Origin: Pacificibacter marinus
GTDB lineage: Bacteria; Pseudomonadota; Alphaproteobacteria; Rhodobacterales; Rhodobacteraceae
Direction: 5' to 3'
DNA: 64,000 nt
Assembly (NCBI RefSeq): GCF_018860665.1
Contig: NZ_JAHKPK010000018.1
Span: 1-64,000, forward strand
The translations under genes were made by a program, and so were the position numbers. Below the pieces are notes generated by a model. It made no database searches. It was not told the origin of the DNA and saw only the letters and a program-made list of their open reading frames with translations. Positions 62,862 to 64,000 of the stretch are shown in pieces (within the stretch, counting starts at the first letter, position 1; each line of letters opens with the position of its first letter).

Positions 62862-63703
62862 TGTCTTTTGTGACACGATTTGCACCCAGCCCTACAGGGC
62901 CTTTGCATCTCGGGCACGCCTATTCGGCTTGGATCGCCCACGACATGGCTCGCACCCATGGTGGGCGATTTTTGCTACGCTTTGAAGACACAGACCTAGA
63001 GCGCTCCAAACCTGAATACATCGCTCAAATTATTGAAGATCTCACATGGTTAGGTGTGACGTGGGATGAAGACCCTACGTTCCAATCTCAGTCTTTAGAT
63101 GTTTATAATCAGAGCCTTGAATCCCTAATTTCGCGCGATCTAACCTATCCGTGTCGGTGCAGCCGCAAAGAGATCGCAGCCGCCTTATCCGCCCCACAAG
63201 AAGGTGTGCCGCACCATCTTTATCCCCAAATCTGCAAACACCGTTCGATGTCAGATCGCCAAAACGGTGACGCGATACGCCTTCATATGGATCGGGCTTG
63301 CAAGGCTTTAGGGGATTTCAATCTGAATTTTCATGAAATGGGTGACATTAACTGTGGCATATACTCTATTGATAAAAATACACTTATGCGCGACGTTGGT
63401 GATATTGTTATCGGGCGCAAAGATATTCAAACCGCCGCCTATTTCATGGCCTCTGCTGTGGATGATATACGCCAAGGCATCACGCATGTCGTGCGCGGTG
63501 TCGACCTGTTCGAATTCACTCAAGTACAAGTTCTATTACTGCACCTTCTGGGGCATAGAGCGCCGCTTTATCATCACCACAAGCTGATCCGCGATGACGC
63601 GGGCAAACGATTGGCCAAGCGTGACGATGCCCGCGCGATATCGAAATATCGCGCAGATGGTTATTCACCCTCAGATATCAAGATGTTGGTCGGGCTTGTT
63701 TAA
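62861..63703 (+). CDS. gluQ: Glutamyl-Q tRNA(Asp) synthetase
   Basis: A 280-residue paralogue of the GluRS catalytic domain lacking the anticodon-binding domain. HIGH motif TGPLHLGHAYSAW, KRLAKRDDARAI as KMSKS-like motif, and zinc-site cysteines in YPCRCSRKE and PQICKH are present. It attaches glutamate to queuosine in tRNA-Asp. Overlaps trmFO. Convergent with hisI, 6 bp between stops. Confidence 0.92.
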   Translation: MSFVTRFAPSPTGPLHLGHAYSAWIAHDMARTHGGRFLLRFEDTDLERSKPEYIAQIIEDLTWLGVTWDEDPTFQSQSLDVYNQSLESLISRDLTYPCRCSRKEIAAALSAPQEGVPHHLYPQICKHRSMSDRQNGDAIRLHMDRACKALGDFNLNFHEMGDINCGIYSIDKNTLMRDVGDIVIGRKDIQTAAYFMASAVDDIRQGITHVVRGVDLFEFTQVQVLLLHLLGHRAPLYHHHKLIRDDAGKRLAKRDDARAISKYRADGYSPSDIKMLVGLV

Positions 63704-63709
63704 GCTCTA

Positions 63710-64000
63710 TCAGGCCTCTGGTTGCATCAATTCAACCGTCTCGCCGTCGCGCACGGCGGTGTAGAAACACGAGCGACGATTGGTGTGACAGGCAGGGCCA
63801 GCTTGATTGACGGTGACCAAAATGCAGTCCTTGTCGCAATCAAAGCGAAAATCAACCAGTTCTTGCACGTGACCAGAACTTTCGCCCTTGATCCAAAACG
63901 ACTGACGTGACCGCGACCAGTAGGTCACTTTGCCAGTGTCCAAAGTCATGGCGACGGATTTGGCATTCATCCAGGCCAGCATCAAAATCTCGCCCGTTTG
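63710..64000 (-). CDS. hisI: Phosphoribosyl-AMP cyclohydrolase (5' part outside window)
   Basis: The C-terminal 96 residues of HisI, beginning in frame at the window edge with QTGEILMLAWMN. Metal ligands are in DCDKDC and QAGPACHT, and SCFYTAV completes the active site. HisI opens the adenine ring of phosphoribosyl-AMP, step three of histidine synthesis. The stop is near the gluQ stop on the other strand. The start lies beyond 64000. Confidence 0.92.
   Translation of the reverse strand, partial: QTGEILMLAWMNAKSVAMTLDTGKVTYWSRSRQSFWIKGESSGHVQELVDFRFDCDKDCILVTVNQAGPACHTNRRSCFYTAVRDGETVELMQPEA

Overview
This window looks like a chromosomal segment of a marine Rhodobacterales (Roseobacter-group) alphaproteobacterium. 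The evidence is the Ppx/GppA, HemB (metal site lacking the zinc cysteines), Mfd, PsuGK, RpsB-Tsf, class II DAHP synthase and TrmFO-GluQ proteins, the several RTX/Hint proteins, and a 2Fe-2S corrinoid-activating protein next to a stand-alone methyltetrahydrofolate:corrinoid methyltransferase. No rRNA genes, CRISPR arrays or complete insertion sequences are visible. Apart from the first 5 kb the segment reads as core genome.

Layout. 1-4.98 kb is the right end of an integrated mobilizable element: a truncated TPR protein with a 129-bp tandem repeat, a hairpin-rich non-coding stretch (candidate oriT), a MobV-type relaxase and a tyrosine recombinase abutting the 3' end of tRNA-Asn. 5.1-7.4 kb holds a metallo-beta-lactamase-fold hydrolase and an EnvZ-like kinase. 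7.7-11.7 kb is a four-gene minus-strand operon: a 'virulence factor' family protein, the MeTHF:corrinoid methyltransferase, an RluE-type pseudouridine synthase and the ferredoxin-ASKHA corrinoid activator. 12-26.6 kb is mostly housekeeping: ppx, a SYLF lipoprotein, hemB, mfd, a FrnE-like protein, a YejA-type peptide-binding protein translationally coupled to a 37-residue entericidin, bdhA, a DUF502 protein and psuGK. 26.7-28.7 kb is rpsB-tsf with a structured leader.

28.7-30.1 kb contains a strong candidate small RNA on the minus strand, a LuxR-type regulator without a LuxI partner, and a very small candidate ORF. 30.1-37.6 kb is a complete phosphate regulon (phoR, pstSCAB, phoU, phoB), all on the minus strand, with candidate PHO boxes upstream of pstS and phoR. 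37.8-42.3 kb has a hypothetical protein, a gamma-carbonic-anhydrase-like protein, gmk, a PAS protein and class II DAHP synthase. 42.8-48.3 kb is a branched-chain amino-acid-type ABC transporter with an unrecognised cysteine-bearing membrane-anchored protein inserted between livF and livH. 48.5-54.7 kb holds two RTX proteins that each end in a Hint domain. The right end carries tRNA-Leu(CAA), a YqaA protein, dsbB, gyrA, a beta-barrel protein, trmFO-gluQ and the 3' part of hisI.

The most interesting signals are: two orphan transcription units that look like small RNAs and share promoter hexamers (28.75-28.93 kb minus; 22.81-22.94 kb plus); the matching Gly/Arg-rich C-terminal tails on the two corrinoid-methyl-transfer proteins of one operon; the entericidin coupled to a solitary peptide-binding protein; the extra subunit candidate in the Liv operon; and the paired RTX-Hint genes.
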